This document shows, piece after piece, positions 1 to 6,857 of a stretch of 13,282 nucleotides of DNA (the first letter of the stretch is position 1; each line of letters begins with the position of its first letter). The position numbers were made by a program, and so were the translations under genes. The notes beneath the pieces were generated by a model. It saw only the letters and a program-made list of their open reading frames with translations. It had not been told where the DNA came from and did no database searches. The DNA lies in contig JAIESC010000145.1 in NCBI GenBank assembly GCA_019746355.1, forward strand, positions 1-13,282, in the 5' to 3' direction. The stretch is from Xanthobacteraceae bacterium (lineage in GTDB: Bacteria; Pseudomonadota; Alphaproteobacteria; Rhizobiales; Xanthobacteraceae).

Positions 1-2
1 GG

Positions 3-944
3 TCGTTCGGCATCCGCGAGAACGATCTGAAGGCCAACGTCGAGAAGGCGCGCAAGGACGGCGCGCAGCTCGTGGTGTTGCTCTCCCACAACGGCTTCGA
101 CGTCGACCGGAAGCTCGCCGGCCGGGTGCAGGGCATCGACGTGATCCTCTCCGGTCATACCCACGACGCGCTGCCGGACGTGGTGAAGGTCGGTAAGACG
201 CTGCTCGTGGCCTCGGGCAGCCACGGCAAATTCCTGTCGCGCCTCGATCTCGACGTGCGCGGCGGCGAGGTGAAGGACTATCGCTTCAAGCTCATTCCGA
301 TCTTCTCCGACGTGATCGCGCCGGATGCCGAGATGGCGGCGAAGATCGCCGCGGTCCGCGCGCCGCACGAGAAGATGCTGCGCGAGGTCATCGGCAAGAC
401 GGAGACGCTGCTCTACCGCCGCGGCAACTTCAACGGCACGCTCGACGACGTGATCTGCGATGCGCTCTTGGCCGAGCGTGACGCCGAGATCGCGCTGTCG
501 CCCGGCTTCCGCTGGGGCAACTCGCTGCTGCCGGGCCAGGACATCACCCGCGAGGACATCTACAACGCCACCGCCCTCACCTACCCCGCTGCATACCGGA
601 TGACCATGACCGGCGCGCGGCTCAAGGAGGTGCTGGAGGACGTGGCTGACAACATCTTCAACCCCGACCCCTACTATCAGCAGGGCGGCGACATGGTCCG
701 CGTCGGCGGCGTGTCATACACCATCGACATAAGGGAGAGCGCCGGACGCCGCATCGGCGATCTCACGTTGCTCAAGACCGGCAAGCCGCTCGAGCCCGCG
801 AAGGAATACGTCGTCACCGGCTGGGCGAGCGTCAACGAGGCCACCGAGGGTCCTGCGATCTGGGACGTGGTGATGCGTCACATCGAGAAGAAGAAAACCG
901 TCGCGCCGCGCGAGGCCGGGTACGTGCACGTGGTGGGTAACTAA
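3..944 (+). CDS. soxB: SoxB thiosulfohydrolase, C-terminal part (5' end outside window)
   Basis: SoxB is the periplasmic dimanganese hydrolase that releases sulfate from the cysteine S-thiosulfonate carried on SoxYZ during thiosulfate oxidation. The reading frame is open to the left edge, so the gene is truncated by the window. About 313 residues remain of a protein that is usually about 560. Near the visible N-terminus are the metallophosphatase-type motifs SHNGFDVDRK (residues 28-37 of the fragment) and ILSGHTHDALPD, whose His and Asn residues are metal or catalytic ligands in the family. The C-terminal 5'-nucleotidase-like domain is recognisable by SPGFRWGNSLLPGQDITRED and TYPAAYRMTMTG. 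It is followed by soxC after 65 nt. soxXYZA would be expected upstream but are not visible. The identification is strong; the missing N-terminus (Tat signal, first metal ligands) cannot be assessed. Confidence 0.96.
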   Translation, partial: SFGIRENDLKANVEKARKDGAQLVVLLSHNGFDVDRKLAGRVQGIDVILSGHTHDALPDVVKVGKTLLVASGSHGKFLSRLDLDVRGGEVKDYRFKLIPIFSDVIAPDAEMAAKIAAVRAPHEKMLREVIGKTETLLYRRGNFNGTLDDVICDALLAERDAEIALSPGFRWGNSLLPGQDITREDIYNATALTYPAAYRMTMTGARLKEVLEDVADNIFNPDPYYQQGGDMVRVGGVSYTIDIRESAGRRIGDLTLLKTGKPLEPAKEYVVTGWASVNEATEGPAIWDVVMRHIEKKKTVAPREAGYVHVVGN

Positions 945-980
945 AAAATTTGCCCGAACATATGCAAATATATGCATAAT
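945..980 (+). promoter_or_regulatory. AT-rich candidate promoter/operator between soxB and soxC
   Basis: This short A/T-rich stretch stands out in a GC-rich window. It contains two exact copies of ATATGCA at 960-966 and 970-976, exactly 10 bp apart. The same bases form an inverted pair ATGCA (962-966) / TGCAT (973-977). A weak sigma-70-like pair could be TTGCCC (950-955) and CATAAT (975-980) with a 19-bp spacer, which would leave a short leader before the soxC ribosome site at 997. Sox operons are often controlled by ArsR-family repressors (SoxR/BigR/SqrR) that bind AT-rich dyads. Assigning such a repressor here is inference only, and the repressor gene is not in the window. Confidence 0.35.
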
Positions 981-996
981 TGGCTCGGGGACACCT

Positions 997-1001
997 AAGG
1001 A
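997..1001 (+). promoter_or_regulatory. Ribosome binding site deciding the soxC start
   Basis: AAGGA lies 8 nt before ATG 1010. This favours 1010 over an in-frame TTG at 980, which has no comparable site and would place ten unlikely residues ahead of the Tat signal. Confidence 0.7.
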
Positions 1002-1009
1002 CTGGCGGC

Positions 1010-2287
1010 ATGAGCAACAACGATCCTAAACGTGTCCACTCCCGCCGCGCCGTGCTGCGCGCGGGACTTGCCGGCGGCGCAGCGGCGCTCGCCCCGCTAT
1101 CAGCCGCATCCGCGCAATCCAATCCCGCCAATCTGCCGCCGAACGTCGCCGACTGGACGAAAACGCTTGGCGAAGGCGTGGCTGCGCGGCCCTACGGCAA
1201 ACCTTCGAAGCACGAGGCGCATGTCGGCCGGCGCGACGTGTCCTGGCTCACCGCCTCGCCGCAAAGCTCGGTGAGCTTCACGCCGCTGCACGAGATCGAC
1301 GGCATCATTACCCCGAACGGACTTTGCTTCGAGCGCCACCACGGCGGCGTCGCCGAGCTCAACCCCGCCGACTACCGGCTGATGCTGCACGGCCTCGTCG
1401 ACAAGCCTTTGATCTTCACGCTTGACGACATCAAGCGCATGCCGCGCGTCAGCCGCGCCTACTTCTGCGAATGCGCCGCCAACTCCGGCATGGAGTGGCG
1501 CGGCGCACAGCTGAACGGCTGCCAGTACACTCACGGCATGGTGCATTGCGTAATGTACACCGGCGTGCCGCTGAAGGTGCTGCTCAACGAGGCGGGACTG
1601 AAGCCCAAGGCGAAGTGGCTGCTGCTCGAAGGTGGCGACGCGGCGGCGATGACCCGCTCGCTGCCGCTCGCCAAGGCGCTCGACGACGTGCTGATCGCCT
1701 ATCGCATGAACGGAGAGATGCTTTACCCGGAGAACGGCTATCCGGTGCGCGCGGTGGTCCCCGGCTGGGAAGCCAACATGTGGGTGAAGTGGCTGCGCCG
1801 CATCGAGGTTGGCGACGAGCCCTGGCACAGCCGCGAGGAGACGTCGAAGTACACGGACCTGCTTGAGGACGGCAAAGCGCGGCGCTTCACCTATCTGATG
1901 GAGGCGAAGTCGGTCATCACCAATCCGAGCCCGCAGGCGCCGCTGAAGCACAAGTCGGGCTTCACGGTGCTCTCAGGAATCGCCTGGTCCGGCCGCGGCA
2001 AGATCGCGCGGGTGGACGTGTCGCTCGACGGCGGCCGCAACTGGCGCACCGCCAAGATCGATGGGCCGGCCTGGGACAAGGCGCTGACGCGCTTTTATTA
2101 CGAGTTCGAGTGGGACGGCAGCGAGCTGTTGCTGCAATCGCGGGCGATGGACGAAAGCGGCTACGTGCAGCCGAGCAAGGCGGAGCTGCGCAAGTATCGC
2201 GGCGTCAACTCGATCTATCACAACAACGGCATCCAGACGTGGCAGCTCCACAAGAACGGCGAGGTCGAGAATGTCGAGGTCGGCTAG
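1010..2287 (+). CDS. soxC: SoxC, molybdenum subunit of sulfane dehydrogenase
   Basis: SoxC is the molybdopterin subunit of the periplasmic SoxCD complex, which oxidises the sulfane sulfur left on SoxY-cysteine and passes electrons to SoxD. The 425-residue product is close to the family's usual size. A twin-arginine signal is visible (SRRAVLRAG, residues 11-19, then an Ala-rich stretch to about residue 36), fitting export of a folded cofactor protein. The sulfite-oxidase-fold Mo domain contains YFCECAANSGMEWRG; Cys155 sits where the family's Mo-ligating cysteine is found. The C-terminal part (about residues 305-415) resembles the Mo-co dimerisation domain, with VDVSLDGGRNWRTAKI. The gene overlaps soxD by 17 nt, indicating translational coupling. 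The main alternative is a standalone sulfite dehydrogenase (SorA-type), but the neighbours soxB and soxD favour SoxC. Confidence 0.95.
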   Translation: MSNNDPKRVHSRRAVLRAGLAGGAAALAPLSAASAQSNPANLPPNVADWTKTLGEGVAARPYGKPSKHEAHVGRRDVSWLTASPQSSVSFTPLHEIDGIITPNGLCFERHHGGVAELNPADYRLMLHGLVDKPLIFTLDDIKRMPRVSRAYFCECAANSGMEWRGAQLNGCQYTHGMVHCVMYTGVPLKVLLNEAGLKPKAKWLLLEGGDAAAMTRSLPLAKALDDVLIAYRMNGEMLYPENGYPVRAVVPGWEANMWVKWLRRIEVGDEPWHSREETSKYTDLLEDGKARRFTYLMEAKSVITNPSPQAPLKHKSGFTVLSGIAWSGRGKIARVDVSLDGGRNWRTAKIDGPAWDKALTRFYYEFEWDGSELLLQSRAMDESGYVQPSKAELRKYRGVNSIYHNNGIQTWQLHKNGEVENVEVG

Positions 2288-2981
2288 GCTCGCCACGCTC
2301 GCCGCAAGCGTCGTTGCCGGCATCGTCGCCAGCGCCGGCATGATGGCCGCGGCGCAAAAGGCGCCCGCTCCGAAACACGTCGCCGCATCGAAGGCGCTCG
2401 GGATCGGCCGCGAGGCCAAGCCCGAGGAGATCGCCGGCTGGGACATCGACATCCGCCCCGACGGCCAGGGCTTGCCGGCCGGCAAAGGCACGGCGAAACA
2501 GGGCGAAGCGATCTACATGCAGCAATGCGCCGCGTGCCACGGCGAGTTCGGGGAAAGCGCCGGCCGCTGGCCGATCGTCGCGGGAGGTGAAGGAACATTG
2601 TCGAGCCACGCTCCGGTCAAATCGATCGGCTCGTACTGGCCCTATGCGTCGACGGTGATCGACTACATCCGCCGCGCCATGCCGTTCGGCAACGCACAAT
2701 CGCTGTCGAATGACGAGCTTTACGCGGTCACAGCATACGTTCTTTACCTGAACGACGTCATCAAGGACGAAAATTTCGAATTGAACGCAACCACGTTCAA
2801 AACCATCCGGCTTCCCAACGAGCCGAATTTCCGCGACGATGACCGGGACACCGCGGAGAAGGCCTTGTGGCGCAAGAATCCGTGCATGACCAGTTGCCTG
2901 CCCGGCCCAGTCAAGGTCACCGGCCGCGCGCGCGCCATCGACGTTACGCCCGAGCAGGGCAAGGGCCCGAAGGTCGAATAG
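2271..2981 (+). CDS. soxD: SoxD, monoheme cytochrome c subunit of sulfane dehydrogenase
   Basis: This is the electron-accepting c-type cytochrome partner of SoxC. The ATG at 2271 lies inside the end of soxC, with GAGG at 2261-2264 six nt ahead of it. The 236-residue product begins with a Sec-type signal (hydrophobic stretch about residues 7-27, Ala-rich cleavage region). It has one heme attachment site, CAACH at residues 86-90, followed by GEFGESAGRWPIVAGG. Met137 in RAMPFGNAQSLSNDELYAV is the likely second iron ligand. Near the C-terminus is a CMTSC pair (Cys205/Cys209) of unknown role. The well-studied Paracoccus SoxD is longer and carries two hemes; this is a shorter monoheme version. The identification rests on the SoxC overlap and the conserved SoxD-like sequence around the heme. 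Confidence 0.92.
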   Translation: MSRSARLATLAASVVAGIVASAGMMAAAQKAPAPKHVAASKALGIGREAKPEEIAGWDIDIRPDGQGLPAGKGTAKQGEAIYMQQCAACHGEFGESAGRWPIVAGGEGTLSSHAPVKSIGSYWPYASTVIDYIRRAMPFGNAQSLSNDELYAVTAYVLYLNDVIKDENFELNATTFKTIRLPNEPNFRDDDRDTAEKALWRKNPCMTSCLPGPVKVTGRARAIDVTPEQGKGPKVE

Positions 2982-3316
2982 CGCCGAGCTTTGTCACTGC
3001 GGGCTTCTGCCTCGTTGCAGGGGCGCTTGCCGGCGCGTTAACGCCGCTTGCCTCGAACCTGGCGCAGGCCGCGGGCGACAAGGCGCTCGGCGAATATTTG
3101 TCATCCGAATGCGTCACGTGCCATCAGCTCAGCGGGCGCTACCAGGGCATTCCCCCGATCGTGGGATGGCCGGAGCAGAGCTTTGTTGAGATCATGGAAG
3201 AATACCGCTCCAAGAAGCGCGCCAATCCGGTCATGCAGACCATCGCGGGCAAGTTTTCCAAGGACGAGATCGCGGCGCTTGCGGCCTATTTCGGCAGCGT
3301 GAAGCCCAGGAATTGA
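2978..3316 (+). CDS. fccA: Small monoheme cytochrome c, sulfide dehydrogenase heme subunit (FccA/SoxE position)
   Basis: This is a periplasmic class I cytochrome c, probably the electron acceptor of the flavoprotein encoded next, as in flavocytochrome c sulfide dehydrogenase. From position 2978 it gives 112 residues: a signal peptide (about residues 5-31, ending SNLAQA), one heme site CVTCH (residues 45-49), a QGIPPIVGWP loop, and Met86 in ANPVMQTIAGKF as likely axial ligand. The start is odd. The reading frame runs upstream into soxD, but there is no ATG, GTG or TTG near the signal peptide. The nearest in-frame starts are TTG 2894, GTG 2882 and GTG 2867, all deep inside soxD, and they would add an Arg-rich tail unlike a signal peptide. 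ATA 2978 overlaps the soxD stop (ATAG) with GAAGG just upstream, so a non-standard coupled start is proposed. By gene order it could be called soxE, although the characterised SoxE is a larger diheme protein. Confidence 0.82.
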   Translation: MAPSFVTAGFCLVAGALAGALTPLASNLAQAAGDKALGEYLSSECVTCHQLSGRYQGIPPIVGWPEQSFVEIMEEYRSKKRANPVMQTIAGKFSKDEIAALAAYFGSVKPRN

Positions 3317-3352
3317 GGTCATCCAGAAGCTATAGTCTGTTTAGCCCATCAA

Positions 3353-3360
3353 GGGAGGAG
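3353..3360 (+). promoter_or_regulatory. Strong ribosome binding site for fccB
   Basis: GGGAGGAG lies 6 nt before ATG 3367. This fixes the start there and excludes the in-frame upstream ATG-like codon at 3313, which has no such site and would bury the Tat signal. Confidence 0.75.
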
Positions 3361-3366
3361 GCAACG

Positions 3367-4629
3367 ATGAACAGCAATCGCAGACAATTCATCGGAGGCG
3401 TCGGGGCGCTGGCCGCTTCGACGTTCCCCATGCCGGCGCTGGCGCAGGCAAAACCCAAAGTGGTCGTGGTCGGTGGCGGTCCTGGCGGCGCGACGGTCGC
3501 GAAATACGTTGCCAAGGACGGCGGCGTCGACGTGACGCTGGTGGAGCCAGCCAAGCGCTTCACCACCTGCTTCCATTCCAATCTCTACCTCGGCGGCTTC
3601 AAGAAATGGGATGAAATCACTCATTCCTACGAGAAGATGACCAAGGCCCACGGCATCAAGCACGTGCGCCAGCTCGCCTCGGCAATCGACCGCGACAAGA
3701 AGCAGGTGAAGTTCGCAAGCGGCAAGGCGCTGGATTATGACCGCCTCGTGCTCGCTCCCGGCATCGACATCAAGTTCAATTCGGTGCCGGGCTATTCCGA
3801 GGAGGCGAGCAAGAAGCTGCCCCATGCCTGGCAGGCGGGCCGGCAGACCGAGTTGCTGAAGCGCCAGCTTCTCGCGCTGTCCGACGGCTCGACCATCGTC
3901 ATGGTCGCACCGCCGAACCCGTTCCGCTGCCCGCCCGGGCCCTACGAGCGCGCCTCGATGATGGCGCACGTGCTGAAGGCCAAAGGCCACAAGAAATCGC
4001 GCATCATCATCCTCGACCCGAAGGAGAGTTTCTCCAAGCAGGCGCTGTTCATGGAAGGCTGGCAGAAGCACTACCCGGGCATGATCGAATGGCAGGACGG
4101 CAAGATGCACGGCGGCATCAAGGGCGTCGACGCCAAGACCATGACGGTCAAGACCGACCTCGCCGAGCACAAGGCGAACCTGATCAACGTGATCCCGGCG
4201 CAGATGGCCGGCAAGATCGCGCGTGACGCGGGGCTCGCCAATCAAACCGGCTTCTGCCCGATCAATCCGGAAAACATGCGCTCGATGACCGACGCCAACA
4301 TCACCATCGTCGGCGACGCCTGCATCCCCGGGGACATGCCGAAGTCCGGCTTCTCGGCCAACAGCCAGGCCAAGGTCGCGGCGATGATGATCCGCGGCGA
4401 GCTGGCGAACGGGCGCACCTTCCCGGCGCGCTACACCAACACCTGCTGGAGCCTGATCGAGACCGACGACACGGTGAAGATCGGCGGCAGCTACGCGGCC
4501 AAGGACGGCAAGATCGCCGCAACCGAGACGTTCGTCTCCAAGACCGGCGAGAGCGCCGAGCTGCGCAAGCAGACCCAGCAGGAGAACATGGGCTGGTATC
4601 AGGGCATCATCGCCGACATTTTCACCTGA
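3367..4629 (+). CDS. fccB: Flavocytochrome c sulfide dehydrogenase, FAD subunit (FccB/SoxF)
   Basis: This flavoprotein oxidises sulfide to sulfur or polysulfide in the periplasm and hands electrons to the adjacent small cytochrome c. The 420-residue product begins with a twin-arginine signal (NRRQFIGG, residues 4-11; Ala-rich to about residue 28). A Rossmann FAD motif VVVVGGGPGG follows at residues 32-41. Cys68 in RFTTCFHSNLYLGG matches the cysteine that covalently binds FAD in Allochromatium FccB. Cys188 (NPFRCPPGPYER) and Cys319 (GDACIPGDMPKSGFSANSQ) match the redox-active cysteine pair near the flavin. All key residues are therefore present. It lies 50 nt after the cytochrome gene and appears to be the last gene of the sox transcript. 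Its place after soxBCD makes it soxF in Paracoccus-style naming; sulfide:quinone reductase is a less likely alternative. Confidence 0.94.
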   Translation: MNSNRRQFIGGVGALAASTFPMPALAQAKPKVVVVGGGPGGATVAKYVAKDGGVDVTLVEPAKRFTTCFHSNLYLGGFKKWDEITHSYEKMTKAHGIKHVRQLASAIDRDKKQVKFASGKALDYDRLVLAPGIDIKFNSVPGYSEEASKKLPHAWQAGRQTELLKRQLLALSDGSTIVMVAPPNPFRCPPGPYERASMMAHVLKAKGHKKSRIIILDPKESFSKQALFMEGWQKHYPGMIEWQDGKMHGGIKGVDAKTMTVKTDLAEHKANLINVIPAQMAGKIARDAGLANQTGFCPINPENMRSMTDANITIVGDACIPGDMPKSGFSANSQAKVAAMMIRGELANGRTFPARYTNTCWSLIETDDTVKIGGSYAAKDGKIAATETFVSKTGESAELRKQTQQENMGWYQGIIADIFT

Positions 4630-4652
4630 TCCTGGTTTTCACCTGATCCTCG
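4619..4652 (+). repeat. 17-bp tandem duplication across the fccB stop codon
   Basis: Two adjacent 17-bp copies (4619-4635 and 4636-4652) differ at one position. The shared part is TTTTCACCTGATCCT. The first copy carries the last codons and stop of fccB, so the second is a non-coding duplicate of the gene's end, probably a slippage event. Confidence 0.85.
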
Positions 4653-4668
4653 TTCCGCTATGCAGTGG

Positions 4669-4698
4669 CAAGGGCGGCGCAGACCAGCGCCGCCCTTG
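4669..4698 (+). terminator. Perfect 12-bp hairpin, likely transcription terminator of the sox operon
   Basis: CAAGGGCGGCGC (4669-4680) pairs perfectly with GCGCCGCCCTTG (4687-4698) around a 6-nt AGACCA loop, 40 nt after the fccB stop. The stem is GC-rich and very stable. Only a weak T-containing stretch follows, so it is not a textbook intrinsic terminator; it could also block 3' exonuclease decay. It separates the sox genes from the catabolic genes downstream. Confidence 0.65.
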
Positions 4699-4755
4699 AG
4701 CATTTCGGGACAGCCGTGTGATACAGGGCTTCAAACAAAGAGGCACAACCACCCT

Positions 4756-6357
4756 ATGAACAATGCCGATCTGATCGTCGCCACCCTGAAAGCCGCCGGT
4801 ATCGACCGCGGCTTCGGCATCCCGAGCGGCAACGTGCTGCCGCTGATGGAGGCAATGCGGAAGGGCGGCATCGACTTCGTGCTGACCGCGCACGAGGGCT
4901 CGGCAGGTTTCGCAGCTGACGTCACCGGCCGCATGACCAAGGCGCCCGGTCTTTGCATCGCCACGCTCGGGCCGGGCGCGACCAATCTCGCGACCGGCGT
5001 CGGCAACGCCTGGCTCGACCGCTCGCCGATGATCGCGATCACCTGCAACCTCGTCACCGAGCAGCTCGGCCGGCGCATCCAGATGTGGATCGATCACCAC
5101 GCCTTGTTCAAGCCGATCACCAAGGCGTCGTTCCGGCTGGAGAAGGGCAAGATCGCCGAGACCGTGAAGGAAGCGATCCGCATCGCCATGAGCGAGCCGC
5201 GCGGACCGGTGCATCTCGATCTGCCGGAGGACGTGGCGCTGGCGCCCGCGAAGGGCGACGCCGCGGCGATGAAGGCGCTGTCGAAGGTCCTGCCGCCGAC
5301 CGGCGACATGATCAGCAAGGCCGCGGAGTTGATCGGCAAGGCCAAGCGGCCGATTGCCGTGCTGGGTTCGACGGCGATGCGCGTCGCCGATCCGGACATC
5401 CTTCGGCAGGTGGTCGAACGCCACAACCTCCCCTTCGCCACGACGACGATGGCCAAGGGCATGATCGACGAGGATCATCCGCTCTCGGTCGGCGTGATCG
5501 AGCGCGCCTGCCGCCAGGTGCAGCGCAAGCTCCTGCGCTCGGCGGACCTGATCGTAGGCCTCGGCTACGACACCGTCGAGGTCGAGTACGAGGCATGGAT
5601 CGCCGACGTGCCGCTCCTGCAGGTCGATATCGAGAAGGTGGATGTGGCGCCTTCGGTCAAGGTCGCCCACGAGGTGACCGGCGATCTCGATGCGTCGCTG
5701 GCAAAGCTCGCGGCATTGCCCGCGAGCACGAACGCCTGGAAACCCGAGGTGCTTGCCGAGCACCGCCGCGCATTCCACGCGGCGCTGCGGCCGCCGACCA
5801 ACTCGTTCACGGCGCATGCCGCGATCGACGCGGTGCGGCGCGCGCTGCCGCGCGAGGGGCTTCTGTCGTTCGACGTCGGCGCGCACACGCACCAGATCGC
5901 AAGCCAGTGGACTGCGCATGCGCCGAAGAGCTTCCACATCACCAACGGCTGGTCGTCGATGGGCTTCGGCCTGCCCGGCGCGATCGCGGCGAAGCTCGCG
6001 CGGCCGGACCTGCCCGTGGTCTGCGTGCTGGGCGACGGCTGCTTCCAGATGACCTGCGGCGAGGTCGCGGTGGCCAAGCGCATGGGCATCGCCCTGCCGG
6101 TGGTCGTGCTTGACGATAAATGGCTGGCGCTGATCAAGGTGAAGCAGATTCGCCGCCAGTTTCCGCTCTACGGAACGGAACTGCAGGCCGAGGACTACAC
6201 CGAGCCGCCGCAGCACTATTTCGGCGTGCCGGCGGTCGGCGTGCGGAGCCCGGAGGCGCTCGAGGCTGCCGTGAAGAAGGCGCTGTCCGCCAAGGGCCCG
6301 ACGGTGATCGAGGCGGTGGTCGATTCCGACCACTACGTGGACACGGTCTACGACTGA
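4756..6357 (+). CDS. Thiamine-diphosphate-dependent enzyme (acetolactate synthase/benzoylformate decarboxylase superfamily)
   Basis: The 533-residue product has the three-domain layout of the ThDP decarboxylase/lyase superfamily. The N-terminal pyrimidine-binding domain (about 1-165) has Glu47 in LTAHEGSAGFAAD, the residue that activates ThDP. A middle domain (about 180-310) follows, then a C-terminal pyrophosphate-binding domain with GDG at 426-428. Twenty-four residues after GDG, where most relatives have Asn-Asn, this protein has Leu-Asp-Asp-Lys (Asp453/Asp454), altering a usual Mg ligand from Asn to Asp. The family includes acetolactate synthase, benzoylformate and phosphonopyruvate decarboxylases, and sulfoacetaldehyde acetyltransferase; the substrate cannot be chosen from sequence. 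The ATG at 4756 is preceded only by a weak AAAGAGG 12 nt away, but it matches the natural domain start. An upstream in-frame ATG at 4660 is rejected because its extension would run through the hairpin at 4669-4698. Confidence 0.88.
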   Translation: MNNADLIVATLKAAGIDRGFGIPSGNVLPLMEAMRKGGIDFVLTAHEGSAGFAADVTGRMTKAPGLCIATLGPGATNLATGVGNAWLDRSPMIAITCNLVTEQLGRRIQMWIDHHALFKPITKASFRLEKGKIAETVKEAIRIAMSEPRGPVHLDLPEDVALAPAKGDAAAMKALSKVLPPTGDMISKAAELIGKAKRPIAVLGSTAMRVADPDILRQVVERHNLPFATTTMAKGMIDEDHPLSVGVIERACRQVQRKLLRSADLIVGLGYDTVEVEYEAWIADVPLLQVDIEKVDVAPSVKVAHEVTGDLDASLAKLAALPASTNAWKPEVLAEHRRAFHAALRPPTNSFTAHAAIDAVRRALPREGLLSFDVGAHTHQIASQWTAHAPKSFHITNGWSSMGFGLPGAIAAKLARPDLPVVCVLGDGCFQMTCGEVAVAKRMGIALPVVVLDDKWLALIKVKQIRRQFPLYGTELQAEDYTEPPQHYFGVPAVGVRSPEALEAAVKKALSAKGPTVIEAVVDSDHYVDTVYD

Positions 6358-6430
6358 CAGAACCGGGATTGCCTGAACTCCGCCTTCGCCGCATCATGGC
6401 GGCAACTGACGGACGGAAAGGAACCCGATC

Positions 6431-6829
6431 ATGTCCAAGCTGCGCCACATCGCCATCATCGTCGAGGACCCGGAGGCTTCGGCCAAGTTTTTCGAGGAGG
6501 CGTTCGACATGAAGCGCGCCGGCACGGCGCGGCGCGGCATCTACATGTCGGACGGTATCTTCAACGTCGCCCTGCTCAAGAAGGAAAGCGACAAGGAGGA
6601 GCTCGGCCTCTACCACTTCGGCATGTGGGTGGACGATCTCGACGAGGCGGAGAAAAAGGTGGTCAACGCCGGCGGCAAGTACCTCGCCGGCCGCCCGACG
6701 TCGCTGAACTCGTATTATGAAGCCAAATACAAGAGCCCGACCGGCCTCGTGTTCGACCTGACGCACACCGGCTGGGCCGGCGCGGTGAAGGACGTTGTCC
6801 CGGCCAAGGAGCCCGCTCCCGCCAAGTAG
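6431..6829 (+). CDS. VOC-superfamily (glyoxalase/extradiol dioxygenase fold) protein
   Basis: This small 132-residue single-domain protein has two beta-alpha-beta-beta-beta modules of the vicinal-oxygen-chelate fold. The first runs from RHIAIIVEDPEASAKFFEEA, the second from YHFGMWVDDLDEAEKKVVNAGG. Likely metal ligands are His6, His62 and Asp109 (in TGLVFDLTHTGW); many relatives have Glu at the last position. Such proteins act as glyoxalases, dioxygenases, epimerases or resistance proteins, and the substrate here is unknown. AAAGGA at 6417-6422 lies 8 nt before the ATG. The gene sits 73 nt after the ThDP enzyme and 28 nt before the flavin hydroxylase, so a role in the same catabolic route is likely. 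No signal peptide is present, which suggests it is cytoplasmic. Confidence 0.87.
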   Translation: MSKLRHIAIIVEDPEASAKFFEEAFDMKRAGTARRGIYMSDGIFNVALLKKESDKEELGLYHFGMWVDDLDEAEKKVVNAGGKYLAGRPTSLNSYYEAKYKSPTGLVFDLTHTGWAGAVKDVVPAKEPAPAK

Positions 6830-6857
6830 CGGTGTGATCGCCGCGTGAGTGCGTTGC

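Noticed and set aside
2867..2977. N-terminal extension of the small cytochrome from GTG 2867
   Set aside because: It overlaps soxD by over 100 nt and adds an Arg-rich stretch ahead of a clear signal peptide, which would not make sense for an exported cytochrome.
4639..6333. Long minus-strand open frame (564 codons) opposite the ThDP enzyme gene
   Set aside because: Its translation is rich in Arg, His, Asp and Leu with no recognisable domain, as expected for the antisense of a GC-rich gene. The + strand has clear ThDP motifs.
6380..6400. Short inverted GCCGC/GCGGC before the VOC gene
   Set aside because: Only a 5-bp stem, with no downstream T-run; expected by chance at this GC content.
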